A DNA stretch of 64,000 nucleotides from Beijerinckiaceae bacterium (GCA_024304885.1 JALJOM010000008.1:62001-126000), one strand, 5' to 3'; shown: positions 36,582 through 45,611, counted from the stretch's first letter. Program-made: numbers and translations. Notes: generated by a model from the letters alone, not told the origin.

Positions 36582-37280
36582 ATGGATGATCTCGGCGAAG
36601 CTTTCCTCATAGCTTTGCAGCTGATCGCGGTGGGCGACCGCGAGCTTCTCCGCACCGTCGAGCTGTCGCTGCGCGTGAGCCTCACCGCCTCGGGCCTCGC
36701 CTTTGTCCTCGGTGCGCCGCTCGGCACCTTCCTCGCGATCCAGAGCTTCTCCGCACGGCCTGTTCTGCTCGTCGTGTCCAACGCGCTGCTCGGCCTGCCC
36801 TCCGTCGTCGTCGGGCTCGTCGCCTATCTCGTGCTCTCGCGTGCGGGACCGCTCGGCGGCCTCGGCCTGCTCTTTACCTGGGAGGCGATGGTCTTCGCCC
36901 AGGTGCTCTTGACCTTGCCGATCGTCGTCGTCCTGTCCTATCGGGCGACCGAGACCTATTGGACCGACTATCGGGATTCGCTCGTGGTGCTCGGGTCGAG
37001 CCGGCTCCAGTCCGTCTCGCTCTTGATCGCGGCTGCGCGTGGCGCGCTCGTGACCGTGTTTCTCGCGGCCTTCGGCCGCGCGATCGCCGAGGTCGGCGCG
37101 ATCATGATGGTCGGCGGCAACATCCGCGGCCACACCCGAACCATGACGACGACGATCGCGCTCGAGACGAGCCGGGGTGACCTGGCGCTGGCATTGGGGC
37201 TCGGGTTGATCCTCGTCGCGCTCACGCTTCTCGTCAGCAGCTTGGCTTTCGTTCTCAACCGGCGCATGTCGGATTTTTGA
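36582..37280 (+). CDS. tupB: Tungstate ABC transporter permease
   Basis: Membrane subunit of the Tup importer, 232 residues with about five or six helices. LSLRVSLTASGLAFVLGAPL and the cytoplasmic EAA-type loop (LGSSRLQSVSLLIAAARGAL ... FGRAIAEVGAIMMVGGN) identify a molybdate/tungstate-type permease. The ATG at 36582 is chosen since earlier in-frame codons are inside the family B repeat. The ATP-binding subunit is not downstream, where three Hint genes lie instead, so it must be encoded elsewhere or be lost. Confidence 0.92.
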   Translation: MDDLGEAFLIALQLIAVGDRELLRTVELSLRVSLTASGLAFVLGAPLGTFLAIQSFSARPVLLVVSNALLGLPSVVVGLVAYLVLSRAGPLGGLGLLFTWEAMVFAQVLLTLPIVVVLSYRATETYWTDYRDSLVVLGSSRLQSVSLLIAAARGALVTVFLAAFGRAIAEVGAIMMVGGNIRGHTRTMTTTIALETSRGDLALALGLGLILVALTLLVSSLAFVLNRRMSDF

Positions 37281-37520
37281 GGGGCAGCAGAGCTTCACGG
37301 AGTGCCCGCGCAAGAAGGCAAGTTTCGACATGAATGCGGTATTGTAAACATAGTATGGACAATATTCTGTATATTGACGTGAAATGCAATGTGATATACA
37401 TCGCGCTCTTACACCTCGAGAACACAAGCCTCAGCTATAGGCTTGATTTCTGGTAGCTCGAAATCGGCAGTAAAGAATTTACTTCCTTGTATCGCGCGCT
37501 AGGGCTAAGGTTTGCTGGCT
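37281..37520. other. Conserved upstream region of Hint gene 1, first part
   Basis: No gene. AT-rich, with segments matching the upstream regions of Hint genes 2 and 3, for example AGCTATAGGCT and GGCAGTAAA. Related sequence continues after the family A copy at 37521-37637 up to the ribosome site. It probably holds promoter or regulatory elements. Confidence 0.55.
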
Positions 37521-37637
37521 AGAGCGGGATGAGGAAAAGCGTACAGCGGTTTTCCGCCCGCATCCCGCTCTAATATTTTGGAATCGATCACGTTTCATCA
37601 CTTTGGATCGATTCGGTCCAAAGCCATCGTGATCTAG
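37521..37637 (+). repeat. Family A double-hairpin repeat, copy 3
   Basis: AGAGCGGGATGAGGAAAAGC ... TTTTCCGCCCGCATCCCGCT plus the GGATCGATTCGGTCC palindrome. It interrupts sequence that is continuous in the matching regions before Hint genes 2 and 3, so it appears to have been inserted. A separate ACCGGGAAT/ATTCCCGGT hairpin follows at 37639-37661. Confidence 0.93.
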
Positions 37638-37818
37638 CACCGGGAATGATCGATTCCCGGTACGAGGGCTTCGTTCGAGAATTGGGTCCGGCGGCCGATA
37701 CGCGCGCGAATGACTGCCGAAAGCGATCAGGATCATCGATTTGAGGTCGCTCGCAGTCGCGCATTCAGGGCCACGACCCCGGTCTCGAACGGAGCTTCAC
37801 CCTGGGGAGGGTCTGGGA

Positions 37819-38694
37819 ATGAGCGCCGACGAGAGAAACGAGCTCGATCACGACACGATACAGTCGGATCGCCGCGGCTTCCTGATCAGAAATGTTCTGG
37901 CGATCGGCGCAGTCGCGGCGACAGCCTTGGCTGATGCGAGGCCGGCTCGGGCCGGGTCCTTGCTCGGCGGTATTGTCGATCTCGTCCGGGACCTCCTGGG
38001 ACAGCCGAGTTCGGATCCGACCTCCCCGTCGGGCGACACGGGCTCGGCGAAGTGCTTTCTGCGGGGCACCGAGATTCGCACGCTCGACGGCGATCGCCGC
38101 ATCGAGGATCTCGTCGTAGGCGACGTGCTGCCGACCCTTTTCGGGGGAACCTGTTCCGTCCAGTGGGTCGGGCGCTATGCCTACAAGAAGAGCGACGCCG
38201 CCAAGCCGTGGCAGGGTCGCGTCCGGCCCATTCGGATTGCCCGTTCGGCGCTGGCCCCCAACGTTCCGAGCCGCGACCTCTTTGTCACCAGCTGGCATTG
38301 CCTTTATCTCGACGGCCTTCTCGTGCCGGCGGGCCATCTGGTGAACGGGACGACGATCGCAGCCTATCCGGCGGACGAACTCGACGAGCTCGAGTATTTC
38401 CACGTCAAGCTCGAAAGTCACGACGTGATCTATGCCGAAGGCGCGGCGTGCGAGACGCTACTTTCGGTCGGGGAAAGTGCGAGCAATTTCGCCGAGTATT
38501 ATCGGCGCTATGGCCAGCCGGAGGCCGAGGAAACGCCCTGTGCGCCGCTCGTCTGCTACGAGGGACGGCGCGGTCAGATCGCCTCGCGGCTCCGCAGTGC
38601 CGTCTCGCCTTGGCTCGATCGGCGCACCGAGCTCGATATCCTTCGCGATCGGCTGGAAGAGCGCGGTCTCGCCCTGGCGGCGCAGCCGGCCTGA
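37819..38694 (+). CDS. Tat-leader Hint-domain protein, tandem copy 1
   Basis: Protein of 291 residues. The N-terminus has a twin-arginine leader (DRRGFLIRNVLAIGAVAATA) without a clear cleavage box beyond ARPARAG. A Hint_2 (hedgehog/intein-like) domain follows from the Cys in KCFLRGTEIRTLDGDRRIED to about LLVPAGHLVNG; block SWHCLYLDG supplies the conserved His. The last 70 residues (SNFAEYYRRYGQPEAEE ... LDILRDRLEERG) are shared by the three copies. Hint domains usually self-cleave, but no extein-like passenger is seen beyond the leader. GGGAGG precedes the ATG. Function unknown. Confidence 0.85.
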   Translation: MSADERNELDHDTIQSDRRGFLIRNVLAIGAVAATALADARPARAGSLLGGIVDLVRDLLGQPSSDPTSPSGDTGSAKCFLRGTEIRTLDGDRRIEDLVVGDVLPTLFGGTCSVQWVGRYAYKKSDAAKPWQGRVRPIRIARSALAPNVPSRDLFVTSWHCLYLDGLLVPAGHLVNGTTIAAYPADELDELEYFHVKLESHDVIYAEGAACETLLSVGESASNFAEYYRRYGQPEAEETPCAPLVCYEGRRGQIASRLRSAVSPWLDRRTELDILRDRLEERGLALAAQPA

Positions 38695-39178
38695 GAGCTT
38701 GCGGCGTGGACCGCTGCCTCTCGATGTCACCGCTTCGCGGCGGTGACATCGAGAGGGCCCCCGAGTTGCGTGCAATGCTCGTACAGCAAAGCAAGTTTTA
38801 CATAAATGCGCTGTGGCAAATATAATGTGGGTGAAATCATGGCTACAACTTGAAATACAATCCGTGCCACATCAGGCGCAAGCCGCGCGATCGACTCGTA
38901 CAAGCAAGGCGCAGCTATAGGCTCGTTTTCTGCCCGGCTCGCTATGGCAGTAAAATAAAAATTACTTTCAATAGTGCCGCGCCAGCGATAGCCTCCTCTA
39001 GCTGGTACAGTCAGGCTTCGTTCGAGAATTCTGTTCAGCGGCCGATCCGGCGCGGGAGTGACTGTCGAAAACAAAAAACAATTATAGATTTGAGGGCGTC
39101 CCTCGGTCGTTCACAGTCGCGCATTCAGTGCCTCGACGCCATTCTCGAACGGACCTTCACTCTGGGGAGGGTCTTGGC
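38695..39178. other. Region between Hint genes 1 and 2
   Basis: Starts with a terminator-like hairpin (38718-38755). The rest matches the upstream regions of the other Hint genes, including GCAAGTTT, ACATAAATGCG, AGCTATAGGCTCG, GGCAGTAAAATAAAAATTAC, TTCGTTCGAGAATT and TCTGGGGAGGGTCTT before the ATG. No gene. Confidence 0.55.
38718..38755 (+). terminator. 16-bp perfect hairpin after Hint gene 1
   Basis: CTCTCGATGTCACCGC pairs perfectly with GCGGTGACATCGAGAG around a six-base loop. There is no T-run, so it may be a processing or rho-dependent end. A broken version follows Hint gene 3 near 41563-41600. Confidence 0.55.
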
Positions 39179-40006
39179 ATGAGCGTCGAGGAGAGAAACG
39201 AGCTCGATCACAACACCATTCAGCCGAATCGCCGCAGCTTCCTGGTCAGAAATGTTCTGGCGATCGGGGCGATTGCGGCGACGGCATTGGCCGATTCGAC
39301 GTCCAACTCGGTCGCTGGCCCGCCCGGTCGCCCGGACTGGGCACCCCCGGACTGGGCGCCCAGTCGCGCGAAATGCTTGCTGCGTGGCACCGAGATTCGC
39401 ACGCTCGAGGGTGACCGCCGCATCGAGGATCTCGTCGCAGGCGACGTGTTGCCGACCCACTTCGGGGGAAACCGAACCGTCCAATGGGTCGGGCGCTACA
39501 TCTACAAGAAGAGCGACGCCGCCAAGCCGTGGCATAGTGACGTCCGGCCCATTCGGATTGCCCGTTCGGCGCTGGCCCCCAACGTTCCGAGCCGCGATCT
39601 CTTCGTCACCAGCTGGCATTGCCTTTATGTCGACGGCGTTCTCGTGCCGGCGGGCAGTCTCGTGAACGGGACGACGATCGCGCCCTATTCGGCGGACGAA
39701 CTCGACGAGCTCGAGTATTTCCACGTCAAGCTCGCGAGCCATGACGTGATCTATGCCGAAGGTGCCGAATGCGAAACGCTCGTGAGGGTCGACGAAGGAG
39801 CGAGCAATTTCGCCGATTACTATCGGCGCTACGGTCGGCCGGAAGCCGAGGAAGCGCCCTGCGCGCCGCTCGTCTACTACGAGGGACGACGCGGTCAAAT
39901 CGCTTCGCGGCTCCGCAGTGCCGTCTCGCCTTGGCTCGACCGTCGTACCAAGCTCGATCTCATTCGCGATCGGCTGGAGGAACGCGGTCTCGCATTGGCG
40001 GCGTAG
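39179..40006 (+). CDS. Tat-leader Hint-domain protein, tandem copy 2
   Basis: Paralogue of copy 1, 275 residues. The leader is NRRSFLVRNVLAIGAIAATA, followed by a spacer with two WAP repeats (PDWAPPDWAPSRAKC), then the Hint domain with Cys in KCLLRGTEIRTLEGDRRIED and SWHCLYVDGVLVPAG. It is the most diverged of the three in the second half (ECETLVRVDEGASNFADYYR). GGGAGG lies eleven bases before the ATG. Its own upstream region suggests it is transcribed separately. Confidence 0.85.
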   Translation: MSVEERNELDHNTIQPNRRSFLVRNVLAIGAIAATALADSTSNSVAGPPGRPDWAPPDWAPSRAKCLLRGTEIRTLEGDRRIEDLVAGDVLPTHFGGNRTVQWVGRYIYKKSDAAKPWHSDVRPIRIARSALAPNVPSRDLFVTSWHCLYVDGVLVPAGSLVNGTTIAPYSADELDELEYFHVKLASHDVIYAEGAECETLVRVDEGASNFADYYRRYGRPEAEEAPCAPLVYYEGRRGQIASRLRSAVSPWLDRRTKLDLIRDRLEERGLALAA

Positions 40007-40107
40007 CAGGCAGGCGTGTTTGCCGGGGTGTAGAGCACGATCCAACGGTGCGGAACGCTGCAGTGCCTACGGGCATTGCTTCCGATCCGCGAAGACGGCC
40101 GTGCGCG

Positions 40108-40213
40108 CTAGAGCGGTTTCCGATCCGGTTGAATCGGAAACCGGCTCTACATTCTTGTTTTGTCGCAATTTCGCGACGCGAACCGGTGTCCGTTTCGCTG
40201 GAAATTGCTCTAG
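40108..40213 (-). repeat. Family B repeat, copy 5, opposite orientation
   Basis: CTAGAGCGGTTTCCGATCCG ... TTTTGTCGCAATTTCGCGAC ... TTTCGCTGGAAATTGCTCTA, the reverse complement of the other full copies. Confidence 0.9.
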
Positions 40214-40224
40214 GCGTTGCTCGC

Positions 40225-40345
40225 GACCCTCGTGACCCACGAAACGAGCCACGGCGAGCTCGCGCCGGCTTCGGGCTCGGCGTTCGTTCCAGCCGGCGGA
40301 TGTCGGACTTTTCACGACAGGCAGCCGCGGTCCATGGAGTGCACT
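40225..40345 (+). pseudogene. Decayed duplicate of the tupB 3' end
   Basis: GAAACGAGCC..GGCGAGCTCG ... CGTTCGTTCC..CCGGCGGATGTCGGACTTTT aligns with the last codons of tupB (GAGACGAGCCGGGGTGACCT ... TTTCGTTCTCAACCGGCGCA, TGTCGGATTTTT) and continues past the stop (GGAGTGCACTCCC against GGAGTGCCCGC). About 40 bases in the middle are missing. It shows that the unit duplicated with the Hint gene once included the tupB tail. Confidence 0.65.
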
Positions 40346-40722
40346 CCCAAGGAAGGGAGATCCTACCTAAATCGACCTAGGTACATAAATCGATCTAAGT
40401 ACATAACATTCTAATCACGTTACACGACGGGATCATACGACGTATTCGAGCAAAGCTCAGCTCGAGATATCATTTCTGCCCAGCTTGATAGTGGCGATAA
40501 AATAAAAATGACTTTCTGATGCGGCGCTATGGGGCTATTACTTCTCGGCTGGTTCATTCAGGCTCCGTTCAAGCATTGCATCCAGCGATCGATCGCGGGT
40601 GAGCGAACGACGAAGATGATGAGAATCATGGATTTGAGCAAGTCAATTGGTCGTTCGCCGACGCGCATTCAGTGCCGTGACACCGATCTCGAGGCGATTT
40701 CCTCGGTGAGGAGGGCTTTGCA

Positions 40723-41544
40723 ATGAGCGTCGACGAGAGAAACGCCCTCGATCATAGATCCAATCTCCAGAATCGCCGCAGATTCGTGACGAGAAATGCC
40801 CTGGCGATCGGGGCAATCTTGGCGACGAGCGGTTGCACCGAGAGCGTCGGCGGCCGCAGCGACAGCCTCGACAACAGAAGCAGCGACAACCCCAACCACA
40901 AGTGCTTTCTCCGGGGCACCGAGATTCGCACGCTCGACGGCGATCGCCGCATCGAGGATCTCGTCGTAGGCGACGTGCTGCCGACCCTTTTCGGGGGGAG
41001 CCGTTCCGTCCAATGGGTCGGGCGCTATGCCTACAAGAAGAGCGGCGTCGCCAAGCCGTGGCAGGGTCGCATCCGGCCCATTCGGATTGCCCGTTCGGCG
41101 CTCGCGCCGAATATTCCGAGCCGCGACCTCTTCGTCACCAGCTGGCATTGCCTTTATCTCGACGGCCTTCTCGTGCCGGCGGGCAATTTGGTGAACGGGA
41201 CGACGATCGCGGCCTATGCGGCGGATGAATTCGACGAGCTCGAGTATTTCCACGTCAAGCTCGAGCGTCATGACGTGATCTATGCCGAAGGCGCGGCGTG
41301 CGAGACGCTACTTTCGGTCGGGGAAAGTGCGAGCAATTTCGCCGAGTATTATCGGCGCTATGGCCAGCCGGAGGCCGAGGAAACGCCCTGTGCGCCGCTC
41401 GTCTGCTACGAGGGACGGCGCGGTCAGATCGCCTCGCGGCTCCGCAGTGCCGTCTCGCCTTGGCTCGATCGGCGCACCGAGCTCGATATCCTTCGCGATC
41501 GGCTAGAGGAACGTGGCCTCGCCCTGGCGGCGCAGCCGGCCTGA
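40723..41544 (+). CDS. Hint-domain protein, tandem copy 3, possible Tat lipoprotein
   Basis: Paralogue of 273 residues. The leader NRRRFVTRNALAIGAILATSGC ends in a Cys that could be lipidated, unlike copies 1 and 2, although the lipobox has Thr at -3. A Ser/Asn/Arg-rich spacer leads to KCFLRGTEIRTLDGDRRIED and SWHCLYLDGLLVPAG. A 233-base block (41272-41504) is identical to copy 1 (38422-38654), pointing to recent conversion or duplication. GAGGAGGG precedes the ATG. Function unknown. Confidence 0.85.
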   Translation: MSVDERNALDHRSNLQNRRRFVTRNALAIGAILATSGCTESVGGRSDSLDNRSSDNPNHKCFLRGTEIRTLDGDRRIEDLVVGDVLPTLFGGSRSVQWVGRYAYKKSGVAKPWQGRIRPIRIARSALAPNIPSRDLFVTSWHCLYLDGLLVPAGNLVNGTTIAAYAADEFDELEYFHVKLERHDVIYAEGAACETLLSVGESASNFAEYYRRYGQPEAEETPCAPLVCYEGRRGQIASRLRSAVSPWLDRRTELDILRDRLEERGLALAAQPA

Positions 41545-41685
41545 AAGCTCCCGGCGGGGACCGCTGCGCCGCTCGAGGTCACCGCGTCACGAGCCTCCTC
41601 GGGAGATAGGGGCGATCCCACAGGGCGTCGAAATCACGCTCGGGCCCGCCTGGCCGGCCTCGGCATGTGGCATGTGGGATCGTCC

Positions 41686-42270
41686 TCAGGTCCACAGCTT
41701 CGTGGTGTCGAGCCAATGGGTGTGGCCGGCGCGGCGCTCGACCTCCTGCATCATGTGGCGGGTCCCGCCGGGGCCGTCGCCCGCCTGGCCGTTCCACAAG
41801 CAGACGAGCTCCACCTTCTCGGGGCCGAAGCGCATGGCGGATTCGAGCATCCAAAGGTTGTTGCGCTCGTAGGCGTTCTCGCCGTCGCCCGTGGAGCCTC
41901 GCTCCAACGGCAGGACATGGAGGGCCGCCCGGGCCTTTGCGGCGTCGAATCGCGCGTGCCAATCGGCATCGGCGAAGGTCACCGAATTCTCGAGAAACGT
42001 GGGCTCCTCGAAAGGGATGTAGATTTCGAGCGCGGCCCCGCGCGCGAGGGCCGCTTCCGCGAACAAGAGATCGCCGCCGCAGGCCCCGCCGCAGATCGCG
42101 AGATCCTCGGAACCGGCGCCGATCGACTCGACGGCTTCCGCGATAGCCCGCCCTGCGATCCCCTCTTGTTCGGGCGGAAAGCGGGGCTCGGCGCGGCCGG
42201 GCGCGTCGATCATGTGGCCGCTGAAGAGCAGCACCTTGCGGGGAGGGACGGCAGGTTCCTGTGTGCTCAT
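41686..42270 (-). CDS. SLOG-like nucleotide-binding protein
   Basis: Protein of 194 residues resembling SLOG-superfamily Rossmann proteins. A glycine-rich loop LAICGGACGGDLLFAEAALA is the likely nucleotide-binding site, preceded by VLLFSGHMID and followed by LEIYIPFEEP. SLOG domains bind nucleotide-derived ligands and some sense them in defence systems; here no effector domain is fused and no effector gene adjoins. GTGGGGGTAG lies just before the ATG at 42270. The specific role is unknown. Confidence 0.65.
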   Translation of the reverse strand: MSTQEPAVPPRKVLLFSGHMIDAPGRAEPRFPPEQEGIAGRAIAEAVESIGAGSEDLAICGGACGGDLLFAEAALARGAALEIYIPFEEPTFLENSVTFADADWHARFDAAKARAALHVLPLERGSTGDGENAYERNNLWMLESAMRFGPEKVELVCLWNGQAGDGPGGTRHMMQEVERRAGHTHWLDTTKLWT

Positions 42271-42318
42271 TTCTACCCCCACCGCTTCCACCCGCGCGCG
42301 GCCTCTACGACCGGCCCT

Positions 42319-42558
42319 TCATGAAGGCTTCTTGCCCTTCAGCTTCTGCAGCGCTTGCGCGCATCCCACGCTCATCGCCTTCGTGTTGGCCTTCAGGCAT
42401 TTGAGGATGCGCCCGCCGCCGGGCTCTATGCCTTTGCACAGGCGGTTGATGTCCTCCATGCAATAGGTCTCGATATCCTGCATCTCCTGGGCCCGACCGG
42501 GTGTGGGTGCCACGATGACGGCAATGGCCGCAAAACCACATGCCACGACAATGCGCAT
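42319..42558 (-). CDS. Small exported cysteine-rich repeat protein
   Basis: Secreted protein of 79 residues: a signal peptide ending near PGRAQ, then one cysteine-rich (GLG1-type) repeat with four Cys (YCMEDINRLCKGIEPGGGRI, KCLKANT, GCAQAL). GGGAGG sits before the ATG at 42558, which rejects a much longer frame running into priA. Similar proteins occur widely in Hyphomicrobiales with no established role. Confidence 0.78.
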   Translation of the reverse strand: MRIVVACGFAAIAVIVAPTPGRAQEMQDIETYCMEDINRLCKGIEPGGGRILKCLKANTKAMSVGCAQALQKLKGKKPS

Positions 42559-42613
42559 CGTTCCCTCCCTGCGTGCCGTGCATCGCCCGTTTCGTTCCGC
42601 GTGTCCGAGTAGA

Positions 42614-44863
42614 TCACAAGAAGCTCTGCGGGTCGATATCGACCTCGACCCTGATCCCGCTGCGCTCCTTCGGCCCCGCGGCGAGCAGCGCGCGGAGAAA
42701 GCCCTGCAGGTCGGCGGAGCGCGGTGCCCGCACGAGAAGCCGAAACCGGTGCCGGCCGCGGATGACCGCGATCGGCGCCTCCGCCGGGCCGAGCAGCGTG
42801 ATCTCGCGCTCCGAGGGCAGGCCGCCCGCCGGAGCGAGGCGCCAGGTATCGCCGGCCGGCAGCGAGTAGGCCGCGCGCGCCAAGGCCCGCGCATGGGCTT
42901 CCGTCGCCCCGGCGTCCTTGCCGGTGACGACGAGGGCGGCGAGACGGGTAAACGGCGGCAGGGCGCCGCGCCGGCGCTGCTCGGTCTCCGCCTCGTAGAA
43001 CCGCTCGGACTCGCCGCAGACCAGCGCGCGGATGACCGGATGCTCGGGCTGCCAGGTCTGGATCAGGGCGCGTCCACTCGTCTCGAACCGACCTGCTCGG
43101 CCCGTCACCTGGCGCAGGAGCTGGAAGGTCCGCTCCGCCGCGCGCGGATCGCCCGAGGCGAGGCCGATGTCCGCGTCGATGACGCCGACGAGCGACAGGA
43201 GCGGAAAATTATGGCCCTTGGCGACGAGCTGCGTGCCGATGACGATATCACAGGCACCGCGCGCGATGGCCTCGAGCTCCTCGCGAAGGCGCTCCATGCC
43301 GCCCGGAAAATCGGACGACAGCACCAGAATGCGAGCCGAGGGGAAGAGCGCGGCAGCTTCCTCGGCCAGCCGCTCGATCCCCGGGCCGCAGGCGACGAGC
43401 GACCCGGTCGCGTCGCAGGCGGGGCACTGGTCCGGACGGGGTTCGACATGGCCGCAATGATGGCAGACGAGCGCCTTGCGAAACCTGTGCTCGACGAGCC
43501 AAGCAGTGCAATTGCGGCATTGGAATCGATGGCCGCAGGTTCCGCACAAGGTCAAGGGCGCATAGCCGCGGCGGTTTAGGAAAAGCAGCGCCTGCTCGCG
43601 CGCGGCGAGGGCGGCCTCGACGGCGGCCGCGAGCTTCGGCGCAATCCATCGTCCGCGCGGCGGCCCGTGCGCCCTGAGATCGATCGCCTCGAGGCAGGGC
43701 AAGGCCTTGCCCTTGACGCGGGTCGCGAGCACGAGCCGAGCGTAGCGGCCGAGCTCGGCATTGACACGCGTCTCGATCGAGGGCGTCGCCGAGACGAGGA
43801 CGACGGCGGCGTCCGACAAGCGGCCGCGCATGACCGCCATGTCGCGCGCGTGGTAGCTGACCCCGTCGTCCTGCTTGTAGGCGGCCTCGTGCTCCTCGTC
43901 CACGACGACGAGGGCGAGGTCGAGGAAAGGGAGGAAGAGGGCAGACCGCGCGCCGATGACGCATTTGACCTCGCCGGTCGCGATCCCGCGCCAGACCCTC
44001 GCGCGCTGACGCGGCCCGAGCGCCGAGTGCCATTCGGCCGGACGCGCGCCGAAACGGGTTTCGAACCGGTCGAGAAACTGCGTGGTGAGCGCGATCTCGG
44101 GCAGGAGAACCAAGGCCTGGCGGTCGGCTGCGAGAGCCGCGGCGATCGCCTCGAAATAGGTCTCGGTCTTGCCGGCGCCGGTGACGCCTTCGAGCAAGGT
44201 GACGGAAAAGCCACGTGCCGCGACCTTTTCTGCGAGAGTGCGCGCGGCCTCCGCCTGGTCGGGCTCGAGCCGTGGGGCGGGCGCTTCGAGGCGAAAGCTC
44301 GGCGCAAGCGGCTGGGCTGGCAGGACGAGGGTCTCGAACGTGCCCTCCGCGATCAACGCGTCGATGACGGCGGTCGAGCAGCCCGCGGCCTCGGCGAGCT
44401 CGGCCTTGGAGAAGACATTGCCGCTTTCGGCCGCGGCGAGCAGCCGCTTGCGTGCCGGCGTGAGGCGCGACGGCGGCGGGCCTGCGAGGCGAACCCCTCG
44501 GCGCTGAGGCTCCGGCCCGGCCGCGAGCGGCGGGCGCACCGCCATGCGCAGCACCATGCCGCGGGGGGCGAGCGTCCAATGCGCCACGAAGTCGATGAAG
44601 GCGCGTGTCGCGGCGCCGATCGGGGGCAGCTCGAGACGCGCGCCGACTCGCTTGAGGTTGCCGCCGCCCGTCGCGGGCCGCAGCTCCCACACGATGCCGG
44701 GCGTCGTCCTCGGCCCGAGCGAGACCTCGACGAAGTCGCCCTCGGCGAGGTCGCCCGAGCCCGCGACGAGATAGGAATAGCACTGATCGACGGCGACCGG
44801 CACGAGCACGTCGGCGACGAGGGATCCTGCCTCGCGCGCTTCGGCTCGTCCCTCGCGCTCCAT
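42614..44863 (-). CDS. priA: Primosomal replication protein N' (PriA helicase)
   Basis: Restarts stalled replication forks. The 749-residue protein shows the N-terminal DNA-binding domain (VLVPVAVDQCYSYLV), Walker A GVTGAGKTETYFEAI, DEEH box VVVDEEHEAAYKQDDG, an eight-cysteine zinc region (LCGTCGHRFQCRNC ... CHHCGHVEPRPDQCPAC), and helicase motifs V-VI (GTQLVAKGHNFP, QVTGRAGRFE). Length is standard. It starts ten bases after the terC-like stop, so the two are co-transcribed. Confidence 0.95.
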   Translation of the reverse strand: MEREGRAEAREAGSLVADVLVPVAVDQCYSYLVAGSGDLAEGDFVEVSLGPRTTPGIVWELRPATGGGNLKRVGARLELPPIGAATRAFIDFVAHWTLAPRGMVLRMAVRPPLAAGPEPQRRGVRLAGPPPSRLTPARKRLLAAAESGNVFSKAELAEAAGCSTAVIDALIAEGTFETLVLPAQPLAPSFRLEAPAPRLEPDQAEAARTLAEKVAARGFSVTLLEGVTGAGKTETYFEAIAAALAADRQALVLLPEIALTTQFLDRFETRFGARPAEWHSALGPRQRARVWRGIATGEVKCVIGARSALFLPFLDLALVVVDEEHEAAYKQDDGVSYHARDMAVMRGRLSDAAVVLVSATPSIETRVNAELGRYARLVLATRVKGKALPCLEAIDLRAHGPPRGRWIAPKLAAAVEAALAAREQALLFLNRRGYAPLTLCGTCGHRFQCRNCTAWLVEHRFRKALVCHHCGHVEPRPDQCPACDATGSLVACGPGIERLAEEAAALFPSARILVLSSDFPGGMERLREELEAIARGACDIVIGTQLVAKGHNFPLLSLVGVIDADIGLASGDPRAAERTFQLLRQVTGRAGRFETSGRALIQTWQPEHPVIRALVCGESERFYEAETEQRRRGALPPFTRLAALVVTGKDAGATEAHARALARAAYSLPAGDTWRLAPAGGLPSEREITLLGPAEAPIAVIRGRHRFRLLVRAPRSADLQGFLRALLAAGPKERSGIRVEVDIDPQSFL

Positions 44864-44873
44864 CTCGCTCGCA

Positions 44874-45611
44874 TCACTCCGGTCTGTGCCTGCGCCGGTT
44901 CCGGGCCAAGGTGTTCAAGGCCTCGACGCCGGCCGAGAAGGCCATCGCGAAATAGACATAGCCCTTCGGAACATGGAAGCCCAAGCCGTCGGCGACGAGC
45001 GTGGTGCCGATCAGGACGAGGAAGCTCAAGGCGAGCATGACGATCGTCGGATTTTTCCGGATGAAGCGAGCGAGCGGGTCGGCGGCGACGAGCATCACGA
45101 GGACCGCGAGAACTACCGCGAGGACCATGATCGGGACGTGATCGGTCATGCCGACAGCGGTGATGATCGAATCGACCGAGAAGACGATGTCGAGGAGCAC
45201 GATCTGGCCGACGACCACGGCGAAACCCGTGCGCTTGACCTTGGCGCTCGCCGGTTCGTGGTCGGGATCGACATTGTGGTGGATCTCGGTGGTCGCCTTC
45301 CACAACAGGAAGAGCCCGCCGGCGATCAGGATCATGTCGCGCCAGGACAAGTCGTGCCCGAGGACGCCGAGCACGGGGGTCGTCAGCTTGACGACGAAGC
45401 CCGCGGCGGCAACGAGCGCCAAGCGAAACACGAGCGAGAGGCTGATGCCGATGCGGCGCGCCCGCGAGCTTTGCGGATGGGGGAGCCGCTCCGACAGGAT
45501 CGCGACGAAGACGAGGTTGTCGATCCCGAGCACGATCTCCATCACGACGAGCGTGACGAGGGCGAGCCAGGCGGCGGGATCGAGGGCCAAGGTGAGAAGC
45601 TGGTCGGTCAC
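44874..45611 (-). CDS. TerC-family integral membrane protein
   Basis: Membrane protein of 245 residues with about seven hydrophobic helices. Family signatures are [20 protein letters not shown] near the N-terminus and [22 protein letters not shown] in the second half, both with the acidic residue inside the membrane segment. TerC relatives are linked to metal (Mn2+) export and tellurite resistance. The start is GTG with GGAG eight bases upstream. It is the first gene of an operon with priA. Confidence 0.88.
   Translation of the reverse strand: MTDQLLTLALDPAAWLALVTLVVMEIVLGIDNLVFVAILSERLPHPQSSRARRIGISLSLVFRLALVAAAGFVVKLTTPVLGVLGHDLSWRDMILIAGGLFLLWKATTEIHHNVDPDHEPASAKVKRTGFAVVVGQIVLLDIVFSVDSIITAVGMTDHVPIMVLAVVLAVLVMLVAADPLARFIRKNPTIVMLALSFLVLIGTTLVADGLGFHVPKGYVYFAMAFSAGVEALNTLARNRRRHRPE

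Larger units (their letters stand above)
40007..40722. other. Region between Hint genes 2 and 3
   Basis: Contains, in order, a family B repeat (40108-40213), a decayed copy of the tupB 3' end (40225-40345), an AT-rich stretch with AAATCGACCTAGGTACATAA and a near-repeat of it, and the conserved Hint-gene upstream sequence (GGCGATAAAATAAAAATGAC, TTCAGGCTCCGTTC, GGATTTGAGC). No intact gene. Confidence 0.6.
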
